Part shown: positions 1-6,851 of the stretch, in pieces
How positions within the stretch are numbered: position 1 is the first letter of the stretch
Layout of the letters: every line of letters starts with the position of its first letter
Source of the DNA: Bacillota bacterium
Lineage (GTDB): Bacteria > Bacillota > Clostridia > Lachnospirales > Lachnospiraceae
Reading direction: 5' to 3'
Length of the DNA stretch: 6,870 bases
Assembly (NCBI GenBank): GCA_023450835.1
Contig: JAEXGM010000064.1
Span: 1-6,870 of the forward strand
Notes under the pieces: model-generated
Database searches by the model: none
Seen by the model: the letters and a program-made list of their open reading frames with translations, nothing else
Told to the model about the DNA's origin: nothing
Made by a program: the position numbers and the translations under genes

Positions 1-719
1 TCATATATCTTACTCACATCTGCAATCTCCCCAGACGCGATAATCTCACCCTTCTCCAAAAGAATCGCCTTATTGCAGATCTTTTGCACCTGTGCCAAAG
101 AATGGGATACAAAGAGCACTGTAACACCTTTATCAAACATTGACTGAATCTTAGCTTCACATTTCCTCTTGAATTTTGCATCACCAACAGCCAAAACCTC
201 ATCCAATATCAAAACATCCGGTTCCACAATTGTTGCAATTGCAAATCCCAATCTTGATTTCATACCGGAGGAATAATTTTTTAACGGCACGTCAATGAAC
301 TTGCCAAGCTCGGAAAAGGCTATAATCTCATCATATTTCTCAGCAATAAACTCCCTCGGATACCCTAATACTGCTCCATAGAGATATATGTTCTCAGCTC
401 CCGTATAATCCGGCTCAAAACCGGCTCCAAGCTCCAGTAAGGGAGCAATCTTTCCTCTTACTGTCAGACTGCCTTCTGTAGGCTTTAATACACCTGCTAT
501 AATCTTAAGAAGTGTACTCTTTCCGGCACCGTTTAACCCCAGTATTCCAAGGCGGTCACCTTTCTCGATAGTGAGATTAATATCTCTGAGAGCCCAAAAC
601 TCCGTATATTTTAATTCACGCTTTATAAATTTTATAAAATATTCTTTCAGGTTATCCACCTTCTGAGAAGCCAGATTAAACCTCATACTTACATTTTTAA
701 CTTCTACTGCTGTTTTCAT
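1..719 (-). CDS. ABC transporter ATP-binding protein, polysaccharide/teichoic acid export (Wzt/TagH-like), partial at 3' end
   Basis: This is the nucleotide-binding subunit of a polymer exporter; it should hydrolyse ATP on the cytoplasmic face and power the permease encoded at 806-1606. The reading frame starts with ATG at 719 and runs off the left edge after 239 complete codons. Visible motifs are Walker A GLNGAGKST (residues 61-69), an LLELGAGF segment typical of Wzt/TagH/RfbB-type ATPases (94-101), the ABC signature YSSGM (149-153), Walker B VLILDE (169-174), D-loop AVGD (177-180) and the switch histidine H206 in VSHS. All catalytic elements are intact. The visible part nearly fills the usual core of about 240-260 residues, so either a short tail or a Wzt-type C-terminal glycan-binding extension lies outside the window. 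GGAGG stands six bases before the ATG. Leucine codon use changes sharply after about codon 150 (see findings). The family is certain; the exact polymer exported is inferred from the neighbours. Confidence 0.95.
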   Translation of the reverse strand, partial: MKTAVEVKNVSMRFNLASQKVDNLKEYFIKFIKRELKYTEFWALRDINLTIEKGDRLGILGLNGAGKSTLLKIIAGVLKPTEGSLTVRGKIAPLLELGAGFEPDYTGAENIYLYGAVLGYPREFIAEKYDEIIAFSELGKFIDVPLKNYSSGMKSRLGFAIATIVEPDVLILDEVLAVGDAKFKRKCEAKIQSMFDKGVTVLFVSHSLAQVQKICNKAILLEKGEIIASGEIADVSKIY

Positions 720-725
720 GATAAT

Positions 726-730
726 CCTCC
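726..730 (-). promoter_or_regulatory. Shine-Dalgarno site of the ATPase gene
   Basis: GGAGG on the minus strand lies six bases upstream of the ATG at 719 and fixes that start. It begins five bases after the 3' foot of the stem-loop at 736-768, so that structure could affect ribosome access to it. Confidence 0.85.
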
Positions 731-735
731 ATGTG

Positions 736-768
736 ACGCACTTTGCAGATTGTCGCAATCTGCTGCGT
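736..768 (-). other. Intercistronic stem-loop upstream of the ATPase ribosome-binding site
   Basis: Read on the minus strand, ACGCA plus GCAGATT pairs with AATCTGC plus TGCGT around a GCGAC loop. This gives twelve Watson-Crick pairs interrupted by a four-base AAAG bulge on the 3' side. No T-run follows, so it is not an intrinsic terminator. It lies just ahead of the ATPase Shine-Dalgarno site and could act as an mRNA stability or processing element or tune translation of the ATPase relative to the permease. The pairing is seen directly; any function is inference. Confidence 0.6.
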
Positions 769-770
769 AC

Positions 771-798
771 TCAAATCAAAAGTGAAAAGCCTTCTCAC
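771..798 (-). terminator. Weak terminator-like or attenuator hairpin after the permease gene
   Basis: On the minus strand GTGAGAA pairs with TTTTCAC around a GGC loop (seven pairs, one of them G-U), followed by the U-rich stretch TTTTGATTTGA. It begins seven bases after the permease stop codon. The stem is short and AU-rich and the U-tract is interrupted, so it is at best a leaky terminator or a 3'-end-protecting hairpin inside the operon. The ATPase gene presumably depends on read-through, because no convincing promoter is visible between the two genes. Confidence 0.4.
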
Positions 799-805
799 CA
801 GCCTA

Positions 806-1606
806 TTATACGTGTAATATGAATTCATCCTGTTTCTTATAGAAGATAATTAATCCGAAGACTAAAAACACAAGACTGAACAACGCGGATAACTTCAATG
901 CCCTCATATCTAAAGGCTGGCCAAATATAGCATTTCTGAAATTCACAATTACATTATAAAGAGGATTTATCTCTAACAACCAGCCATACCCGCTTGCTAT
1001 AATCCGCTCTGCCGGATAAAAGATGGCTGCTGTATACATAACCAACATTAATGCTACGGACCAAATATATTCCAAATCTCTAAAGAATACTGAAAATGTA
1101 GCAAGTATCAATCCTAGACCATAACACATAATCGGCAGCATTAATAACGGAATTATCGCTTCAAATAAATATAGGGTCGGTCTTACACGAAGCACTGCAG
1201 CTACAGATATCAATACTATCAGTGATATTAGAAAAGTGACATAATCACTTAATACACTGGATAGAGGATACATATATTTGGGTACATATACCTTCTTAAT
1301 CATGCTGCTGTGTGACCGGATAGATTTCATGGAGACCTTCGTACTATTGGAAAAGAAGGAGTACATTAATCTTCCTGACAGAATATATACAGGAAAGGTC
1401 GGATCACTGCTTCTATGCAATAAGCTTCCGAATACAATTGTAAGTACTATCATAGTTAACAGTGGTTCAATCAATGTCCATAATATTCCCAAATAAGAAT
1501 GCCTGTATTTAAGGGTTACTCCCTTTTTGACTAATTCGCCCAGTAAAAAGCGATATTTTTTAAAATTATTAATATGCTTTATCAATTTAACACCTTGGCC
1601 TTTCAA
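806..1606 (-). CDS. ABC-2 type permease for surface polysaccharide/teichoic acid export (TagG/Wzm-like)
   Basis: This 266-residue integral membrane protein is the transmembrane half of the exporter that moves lipid-linked polymer from the cytoplasmic to the outer leaflet. The N-terminus has the amphipathic interface region and LKYRHSYLGILW motif (about residues 32-43) typical of the TagG/KpsM/Wzm family. Hydrophobic stretches at about 38-60, 72-86, 117-139, 145-170, 180-197 and 238-256 fit six membrane segments. The family motif FFRD is at 174-177 and the NPLY motif at 214-217. Length is normal for the family. The longest frame starts with TTG at 1606, two bases after the upstream stop, with AAGGG six bases ahead. 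A second TTG at 1585, with AAGGTG five bases ahead, would give a protein seven residues shorter and is a real alternative; no ATG is available in this region. The partner ATPase follows after an unusually long structured gap. The substrate is inferred from context. Confidence 0.94.
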   Translation of the reverse strand: MKGQGVKLIKHINNFKKYRFLLGELVKKGVTLKYRHSYLGILWTLIEPLLTMIVLTIVFGSLLHRSSDPTFPVYILSGRLMYSFFSNSTKVSMKSIRSHSSMIKKVYVPKYMYPLSSVLSDYVTFLISLIVLISVAAVLRVRPTLYLFEAIIPLLMLPIMCYGLGLILATFSVFFRDLEYIWSVALMLVMYTAAIFYPAERIIASGYGWLLEINPLYNVIVNFRNAIFGQPLDMRALKLSALFSLVFLVFGLIIFYKKQDEFILHV

Positions 1607-1617
1607 CCTTATCCCTT
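1591..1617 (-). promoter_or_regulatory. Two competing Shine-Dalgarno sites for the permease
   Basis: AAGGG at 1613-1617 lies six bases before the TTG at 1606, inside the last codons of the upstream gene. AAGGTG at 1591-1596 lies five bases before the TTG at 1585. Both are sub-optimal compared with the GGAGG sites of the other three genes, and both serve a TTG codon. The permease may therefore be translated weakly or depend on coupling to the upstream gene. Confidence 0.5.
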
Positions 1618-3834
1618 TTTCAAGTCATTATAGCTTTCTAACAAATGATCAATAGGCTCTTTATCCAGCCTTCCAAAGAAGTTCATGCGCTCCGGTTTAT
1701 AGGGATTGGGCTTCTTATGGTTCTTGCGAAAAGCATCTTTAACATTGCTTTCTTTCCATATGAAATTATCCTTAATACCGTTCCAAAAAGCCTCTCCCTT
1801 CTCATTGTTAACCATGAGAAGGCTTGCTCCTTTATTATCAAACATAGAGGGATCAATATCTTTTATACCCCAGAAATCTCCCATTGTGAAATCTCCTACG
1901 CGGTTCTTGTGAGTAAAACCGCACTTACTGCAGCAAGGCCTTGATATATAATCCTTTGAAAATGACCTATAATAGTCATTCTTTCTTGTACTTGTAGTTA
2001 TGGACTTACCGTTTGCAAATTCAATAACCATACTGGCATCTGTACTCAGCCAGCCTTTACTCTTGTTACGAAACTGCAGATTCGTAACTTTTGAACCGTG
2101 CTTTTTATTCAGGAATTCAATATATTGACGGAATACCTTCGGAGACGGTGATGCATGGCATAAAATTTCACTTATGATTAGGTTATCGTAATCCTTCTTA
2201 AGATAAGAGCGCAGCCCTGCACACTCACAGGGTAATCCGGAATAAAGAACTGTTCTTCCTTCTTGCAGAAGCTTTTTCACTTTAGGAAACATGCCTGCAA
2301 AATCACTCTTAACATATTTAGAACCATAAAATGCCTTTACTTCCTCCATGGTATATACAATGTCAGAAACTGCATTCATGTCATTGTCATATTTTACTCC
2401 GACAACAGCACCCTGCTTTTCTTCTATTACATATCTGGCTGCTGCCGGGAAGATGGCCCCAGAGGAAGAACCCAGACGTATAGCCTCTTCTTTGTTCATC
2501 GCACAATAAACCTTAGGGTATGGTTTCTCATAAGTTACCGTATGTTCATGCTTACGGATACAAGCTCTACTGCAGGCGCCACAATTAATGCATTTCTCAT
2601 CGGCTACAGGATACAGGAAGCCTTCTTTATCAGGCACCATAGTAATAGCGCCCACCGGACATACTTCCTGGCAAGCTCTGCAGCCATAGCAATCCATCTT
2701 GCTGATATCCGTAGGACATTCAACTCTGGTCTGGATGTTATTATTATTCAAGGCATCAAATAAAAATGAAATAGAGAATTCTCTTAATTCTAATATTCTC
2801 TTTCTTAACTTCTCCGGTTCCTGTATTTTGAATTGTTCAAAATCCTTAAACTCTTCCGGACTATGCAGCAAATGCGACTCCAGTTCCAGAGAAGTAAGCA
2901 AGTCAACTGTTCTGCTTCCCGTATTGGAGTGAAGCATAGAAACAAAGGGTGTTTCATATATGATAGAAAACACCGTACCATGGAAGGAATTCGTAATTAC
3001 ATATTCCGCATTTTCAATTAAACCGAGAAAATCACCAGGTGCACTTGTATAACAACTGCTAATTTCATTCTTAAATAATTTACCGGGCCTTCTCTGTACA
3101 ATGGGAAGTCCTGTTGCAGTAGATACTCTATTGGCGAAAGCTATTACCTCAGGATTATGCTCCATCATATAGACGAAAATATATTTTTCTTTGATGGAAG
3201 GAACTGTCTTTATGACTTCATAATCTTCTTTTGGCAAGAGAAGAGTGGGGTCCAGTACGACATCTACCGGTTTTCCGGATAACTCTTTTACAGCCTTTAC
3301 TGCGCTCTTTTCTCTTACGGATAATGCGGTAAAGCTTTTTAAACTATTTTGTATTCTTTCATGATAAATAGGTAAAAGATAGTCTTTTCCGATACTGGCA
3401 GCATAAGATATCTTTACCTTTTCAGAACTAGCAAAATCCAGAAAATAGGCCGGATCAAATCCGCCTATATGCTCGCTGTTCCATACCTGGTCACTTCCCA
3501 CAATATAAGCATCCAAGTCAAAGGATGCCTCGGCCAGTTCCTGATAATCGGTATAATCCCCTAACAAATCAAACTGTTTACGAATAAAATGGCTATAATT
3601 CTTATATCGCTGAAGGCTCCTTGGATTATCGTATTTTAATTTTAACTCTGCAAGCTTTTTACGAATGCCTTCTTTTCCTTTTAATGGATTATATAAATCA
3701 TCAATAATAGGAGGATGATAATTTATCACATAAGCTTCAACATGATTTTTCTTAAGCACCCTTTGTAAAGCCCAGGTCTGAAGACTAGCTCCAAAATTAT
3801 GGGCACTGTGAAATGTAATGACACCAGCCTTCAC
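1609..3834 (-). CDS. Polysaccharide pyruvyl transferase fused to a 2[4Fe-4S] ferredoxin and FrhB/FdhB-like domain
   Basis: This 741-residue cytoplasmic protein has two parts. Residues 1 to about 320 form a polysaccharide pyruvyl transferase domain (CsaB/WcaK type): the N-terminal segment FGASLQTWAL (14-23), YIVGSDQVWN (110-119) and NSFHGTVFS (282-290). Members of this family transfer pyruvate from phosphoenolpyruvate to a sugar as a ketal. Residues 382-425 hold two CxxCxxCxxxC motifs (C382, C385, C388, C392 and C415, C418, C421, C425), as expected for two [4Fe-4S] clusters. Residues about 440-741 match the coenzyme F420 hydrogenase/dehydrogenase beta-subunit family, with SGLPCECAGL (532-541), LCHASPSP (558-565), RPCCSKCGF (632-640) and GDFTMGDFWG (647-656), which suggests a flavin-dependent redox site. 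The start is GTG at 3834, overlapping the upstream TAG by one base, with AAAGGAGG seven bases ahead. The modified sugar and the redox reaction are unknown. F420 dependence should not be assumed from the family name. Confidence 0.93.
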   Translation of the reverse strand: MKAGVITFHSAHNFGASLQTWALQRVLKKNHVEAYVINYHPPIIDDLYNPLKGKEGIRKKLAELKLKYDNPRSLQRYKNYSHFIRKQFDLLGDYTDYQELAEASFDLDAYIVGSDQVWNSEHIGGFDPAYFLDFASSEKVKISYAASIGKDYLLPIYHERIQNSLKSFTALSVREKSAVKAVKELSGKPVDVVLDPTLLLPKEDYEVIKTVPSIKEKYIFVYMMEHNPEVIAFANRVSTATGLPIVQRRPGKLFKNEISSCYTSAPGDFLGLIENAEYVITNSFHGTVFSIIYETPFVSMLHSNTGSRTVDLLTSLELESHLLHSPEEFKDFEQFKIQEPEKLRKRILELREFSISFLFDALNNNNIQTRVECPTDISKMDCYGCRACQEVCPVGAITMVPDKEGFLYPVADEKCINCGACSRACIRKHEHTVTYEKPYPKVYCAMNKEEAIRLGSSSGAIFPAAARYVIEEKQGAVVGVKYDNDMNAVSDIVYTMEEVKAFYGSKYVKSDFAGMFPKVKKLLQEGRTVLYSGLPCECAGLRSYLKKDYDNLIISEILCHASPSPKVFRQYIEFLNKKHGSKVTNLQFRNKSKGWLSTDASMVIEFANGKSITTSTRKNDYYRSFSKDYISRPCCSKCGFTHKNRVGDFTMGDFWGIKDIDPSMFDNKGASLLMVNNEKGEAFWNGIKDNFIWKESNVKDAFRKNHKKPNPYKPERMNFFGRLDKEPIDHLLESYNDLKKG

Positions 3835-6776
3835 TACTTTGCCTCCTTTAACAGCACTTCAAGATGAATTGGTGATTCCTCTGTTATAATAACATGAACC
3901 GCTTTCTTTAATTCCTCTACACCCTTAAGCTGATTCATCTCCTGCGGAATGACAACAGTCGTATAATTGTTAAGATGATTCAGAGCATAGTCTACATTTT
4001 TACGATATTTCTTATCTCTCTTATACTTTGCTTCATCATAGTCAGAGAAACAATAAATCTTCTTCTCAGCAAGAAGCTCAAATTGATGCAGTAAGAATAA
4101 ATCCATACCTGAATAATTAATTACGGTATCAAAACTGATATTCCCATAGTTCTTAAAGACTTCTCTTTTGGCAAGTGAACTTATCTTACTTCTTGTAAAT
4201 TTCGTTTCTATACCAAAACGGAAAGTCATTGCAAAAGCCAGGTATTCAAGAAAAGTATTATTTCTTCCCGTAGACAGCGGAATATAACCTATATTTTTGT
4301 GAAGCAAACTTAAATTTCTGGAAGTCTTCTTTAAAGAACCAGCCTTAAAATTCAGATATATATGACTGTTGTTATCTTTGTGTTTATTAAGTTCCTTAAT
4401 AAGCCTTGTATCCTCTTTTGTATCACGCAGATTCTTAATATATATAAGTGTATTTGATTTCTTACTTTCGGAATAATTCTGTGTCAGAAGTCCTGTTTCT
4501 TCTCCTAAGAACATGATGTCACATACATTCTTCGCGCAATCAGCAGAATCTAAGCTGCAGAATCTTTCATAAAACTTAGGATAGGAATACTCCTCTTTAT
4601 TAATCTCCTTCACCAGCTCTTTTACAGTATCAACTTTCGGAAGATCCATCTCATCAAGACCAATATAGATACCTCTATCGCCAAGGTATTCTTCTCTGTC
4701 ATAAGTAAAGAGAATAATCTTCTTACCTGATACCGCATAATCAAACATAATACTGGAGTAATCAGTAATCAGCATATCACTGGCATTCAGGAAATCATAA
4801 GTCTCATAGGATGCAGGGAATTCTCTTACATGGAGTAAATCCCTATAATTAATCTCATTCTTTACAAAGGGATGCAGCTTTACATACAATACCTGATTAG
4901 GTTTTAATTTCCTGTCAAGATAAGCCAGGTATCCGAATATTTTAGCTACCTGTTCTTTGTTCTGCTTCTTGTGTAACAGCCCTCTCCATGTCGGCATATA
5001 CACAATAACCTGTTTATCTGTTAAAAAGCATTCCTTACGTATCTGGTCACGTCTGTCGGTACGATAGAAGCTTGAATTTCTTGGGTACCCCGATAAGAGC
5101 ACTTTACCTTTATAAGCTTCCTCCAGCATGTAATCTTCAAAGAATACATTCTTTGAAAACTCATTCTGATAAAGAAGATAATCAGCTATATAGAAGTTCC
5201 TCTGTACATTTCCCAGTCCATACTCACGATCCTGTACAATTCTGCCCATGGCTTTTAAAGGAGTTCCATGCCAGGTGTTTAAATATACCTGCTCCGGCTT
5301 CTTAATATAAAAAGGAGGGAAACTAGTATCTGTAATCAAATATTTTGATGTAGCAAGAGCTTTTAAATATTCATTTGAGTGTAGTTCAATAAACTTCACA
5401 TAATTAATGCCATAGTTATAAAGCAGCTCTTCATAGGTTTCAAAAAGCTCCTTCTTAAGCACCAGATATATATGAAAACCTCGATAGGCCCCTCTTTTAC
5501 ATTCGTAAATCATATTAAAGATATTACCGGCCAGGTCTTCACCATGTTTGGATTCAAAAAGTATATCTTTTTCCTTAACTGATAGATTCTCATAATATTT
5601 CGTATAGCGCATATCAGCCGGAGCATGAAACAGCTTATATACTTTCATTTTCTTGATTTTTTTCCTAATAAGTGTAATTTTCTTGCGGCTTTTCTTAAAT
5701 TTTGTCCACTTTGTACTCAAACTATTCCACTTACTATGAATACGCATAAGCAGTCTTAGCAGTCTGCCTGGTAAGCGGTCTCTAAGCGTAACATAACGAA
5801 TAGTTTTTGAACGGTTCACATAATGCTTTAAATGTTTCTTCAAAGACTGAGAAGCAGTGTATTTCAGGTAATGATTAACCGGCCACTCCGGTGCCTGGCT
5901 CTCCAAAAAATCCTGAGTAGCATTTATAATATCTATCTTTAAAGGCAGCTGCCCTTTCTTTTCATCGGAATAAAAGGATTCGTAACGGTAAAAAAAATGC
6001 CTTACACAGACATATTCCAACTCTTCCTTAAATGTATCATATAGCTTATGTTCTTTCATGAACTGAAATAATAAACTAAATGCCTTTACAATATCCTTCG
6101 TCGCTTCTGAGAAACTATTGAGGAACCCGACTTGTGTGGTCTTTCTGTAATTATATAAAGGTTCCGGTACCACACCGATACTCTCTGCAATAGCCATAAC
6201 TTCAAAAGCAAGCACAAGGTCCTCAAAACGAATTCCTTCCGGGAAACGGATATCTTTTAATAAGCTTCGCTTAAACAGCTTGTCCCAAGGAAATGGAGAA
6301 GCATGTACCAGTTCAAATTTTCTCTCAGACATCTTATAGTTCTGGTTCATATAGAAAATTTTCATTTCTTTCTTCTGAAGTTCTTCTTTTCCCGCTACTT
6401 CATAAACATTATATCTGGCACACATAACCAAATCATTATTATCTGTAATAGCTTTGGTATATAGCTTTTCAGCCATATCTAACTCTATAAAATCATCGCT
6501 GTCTACGAATAAGATATATTCGCCAACAGCTCTGTCTAATCCATAATTACGGGCATGACTAACCCCCCGATTCTCAGTCGTAAACACCTTTACCTTATCG
6601 GGATATTTTCTTTCATATTCTTCTAATATTTTAATACTGTTATCCGGACTGCCGTCATTTACTACAATTATTTCAATATTTTCTAAGGTCTGATGAATCA
6701 GACTTTCCATACAGACTGTAAGGTATTTCTCTACATTGTAAACAGGTACAATGATACTTACCTTAACCTCATTCAT
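3834..6776 (-). CDS. Bifunctional family-2 glycosyltransferase / CDP-glycerol glycerophosphotransferase (TagF-like)
   Basis: This 980-residue protein probably builds a sugar- and polyol-phosphate-containing polymer at the inner membrane face. Residues about 5-230 are a GT-A family-2 glycosyltransferase: VSIIVPVYN (6-14), NDGS (40-43), the metal- and nucleotide-binding DSDD (92-95) and an FED motif (184-186). Residues about 380-756 are the CDP-glycerol:poly(glycerophosphate) glycerophosphotransferase domain, with WHGTPLK (502-508), PTWRG (595-599), KLHP (633-636) and TDYSS (671-675). These include H503 and H635, at the positions of the two histidines conserved in TagF. A very basic linker (about 361-378) could help peripheral membrane binding. 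Residues about 757-980 form an extra domain I cannot assign firmly. No signal peptide or membrane segment is seen. The ATG at 6776 has GGAGGAG seven bases ahead. GT2-TagF fusions are known in clostridia and streptococci. Whether glycerol- or another polyol-phosphate is transferred cannot be told from sequence. Confidence 0.94.
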   Translation of the reverse strand: MNEVKVSIIVPVYNVEKYLTVCMESLIHQTLENIEIIVVNDGSPDNSIKILEEYERKYPDKVKVFTTENRGVSHARNYGLDRAVGEYILFVDSDDFIELDMAEKLYTKAITDNNDLVMCARYNVYEVAGKEELQKKEMKIFYMNQNYKMSERKFELVHASPFPWDKLFKRSLLKDIRFPEGIRFEDLVLAFEVMAIAESIGVVPEPLYNYRKTTQVGFLNSFSEATKDIVKAFSLLFQFMKEHKLYDTFKEELEYVCVRHFFYRYESFYSDEKKGQLPLKIDIINATQDFLESQAPEWPVNHYLKYTASQSLKKHLKHYVNRSKTIRYVTLRDRLPGRLLRLLMRIHSKWNSLSTKWTKFKKSRKKITLIRKKIKKMKVYKLFHAPADMRYTKYYENLSVKEKDILFESKHGEDLAGNIFNMIYECKRGAYRGFHIYLVLKKELFETYEELLYNYGINYVKFIELHSNEYLKALATSKYLITDTSFPPFYIKKPEQVYLNTWHGTPLKAMGRIVQDREYGLGNVQRNFYIADYLLYQNEFSKNVFFEDYMLEEAYKGKVLLSGYPRNSSFYRTDRRDQIRKECFLTDKQVIVYMPTWRGLLHKKQNKEQVAKIFGYLAYLDRKLKPNQVLYVKLHPFVKNEINYRDLLHVREFPASYETYDFLNASDMLITDYSSIMFDYAVSGKKIILFTYDREEYLGDRGIYIGLDEMDLPKVDTVKELVKEINKEEYSYPKFYERFCSLDSADCAKNVCDIMFLGEETGLLTQNYSESKKSNTLIYIKNLRDTKEDTRLIKELNKHKDNNSHIYLNFKAGSLKKTSRNLSLLHKNIGYIPLSTGRNNTFLEYLAFAMTFRFGIETKFTRSKISSLAKREVFKNYGNISFDTVINYSGMDLFLLHQFELLAEKKIYCFSDYDEAKYKRDKKYRKNVDYALNHLNNYTTVVIPQEMNQLKGVEELKKAVHVIITEESPIHLEVLLKEAK
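3842..3849 (-). promoter_or_regulatory. Shine-Dalgarno site fixing a GTG start
   Basis: AAAGGAGG on the minus strand sits inside the final codons of the upstream glycosyltransferase gene, seven bases before the GTG at 3834. Stop and start share one base (TAGTG), which points to translational coupling of the two proteins. No ATG is better placed. Confidence 0.85.
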
Positions 6777-6783
6777 TTCAAAA

Positions 6784-6790
6784 CTCCTCC
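6784..6790 (-). promoter_or_regulatory. Shine-Dalgarno site of the first operon gene
   Basis: GGAGGAG on the minus strand lies seven bases upstream of the ATG at 6776, at the end of a short leader. It is strong and optimally spaced, and confirms the annotated start. Confidence 0.88.
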
Positions 6791-6816
6791 TAAGGGTCTA
6801 ATTACCACTAGATTGG

Positions 6817-6845
6817 ATTTTATCATAGAAAATGGGAGAATGCAA
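6817..6845 (-). promoter_or_regulatory. Putative sigma-A promoter with extended -10 element
   Basis: On the minus strand a -10 box TAAAAT (6817-6822; five of six consensus bases) is preceded directly by TATGA (6823-6827). This is a perfect TRTGN extended -10 element of the Gram-positive type. A weak -35, TTGCAT (6840-6845; three of six bases), lies 17 bases upstream. Transcription would start near 6810, giving a leader of roughly 35 bases with no room for a riboswitch. The weak -35 combined with an extended -10 fits a promoter that could respond to an activator. This is the only convincing promoter in the window and would drive all four genes. Confidence 0.6.
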
Positions 6846-6851
6846 TAATTA

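Noticed and set aside
14..202. A 62-codon minus-strand frame at the left edge.
   Set aside because: It is an out-of-frame shadow of the ABC ATPase, whose correct frame contains the D-loop and switch histidine and runs off the window edge.
736..768. The large stem-loop read as an intrinsic terminator.
   Set aside because: No T-run follows it on the minus strand; the sequence goes directly into the ATPase ribosome-binding site. On the plus strand there is no gene to terminate.
1278..1944. Plus-strand open frames of 72, 99 and 68 codons opposite the permease and the FrhB domain.
   Set aside because: They lie antisense to conserved coding sequence and encode low-complexity, unconserved-looking peptides, so they are not treated as genes.
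2263..2763. A 166-codon plus-strand open frame opposite the pyruvyltransferase/FrhB gene.
   Set aside because: It overlaps a strongly supported gene with intact motifs, shows no recognisable domain, and has no operon context on that strand. It is a shadow frame.
1609..3834. The FrhB-like domain read as evidence for coenzyme F420 use or a hydrogenase.
   Set aside because: The family name comes from methanogen enzymes; members fused to glycan enzymes in bacteria cannot be assumed to use F420, and no hydrogenase subunits or F420 biosynthesis genes are present.
5072..5305. A 77-codon plus-strand open frame opposite the TagF domain.
   Set aside because: It is antisense to the WHGTPLK catalytic region and has no domain or context supporting expression.
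5657..5663. A seven-base A run (coding sense) considered as a programmed frameshift site in the basic linker of the TagF-like gene.
   Set aside because: The zero frame continues through intact downstream catalytic motifs, and lysine-rich linkers in AT-rich genes produce such runs naturally.
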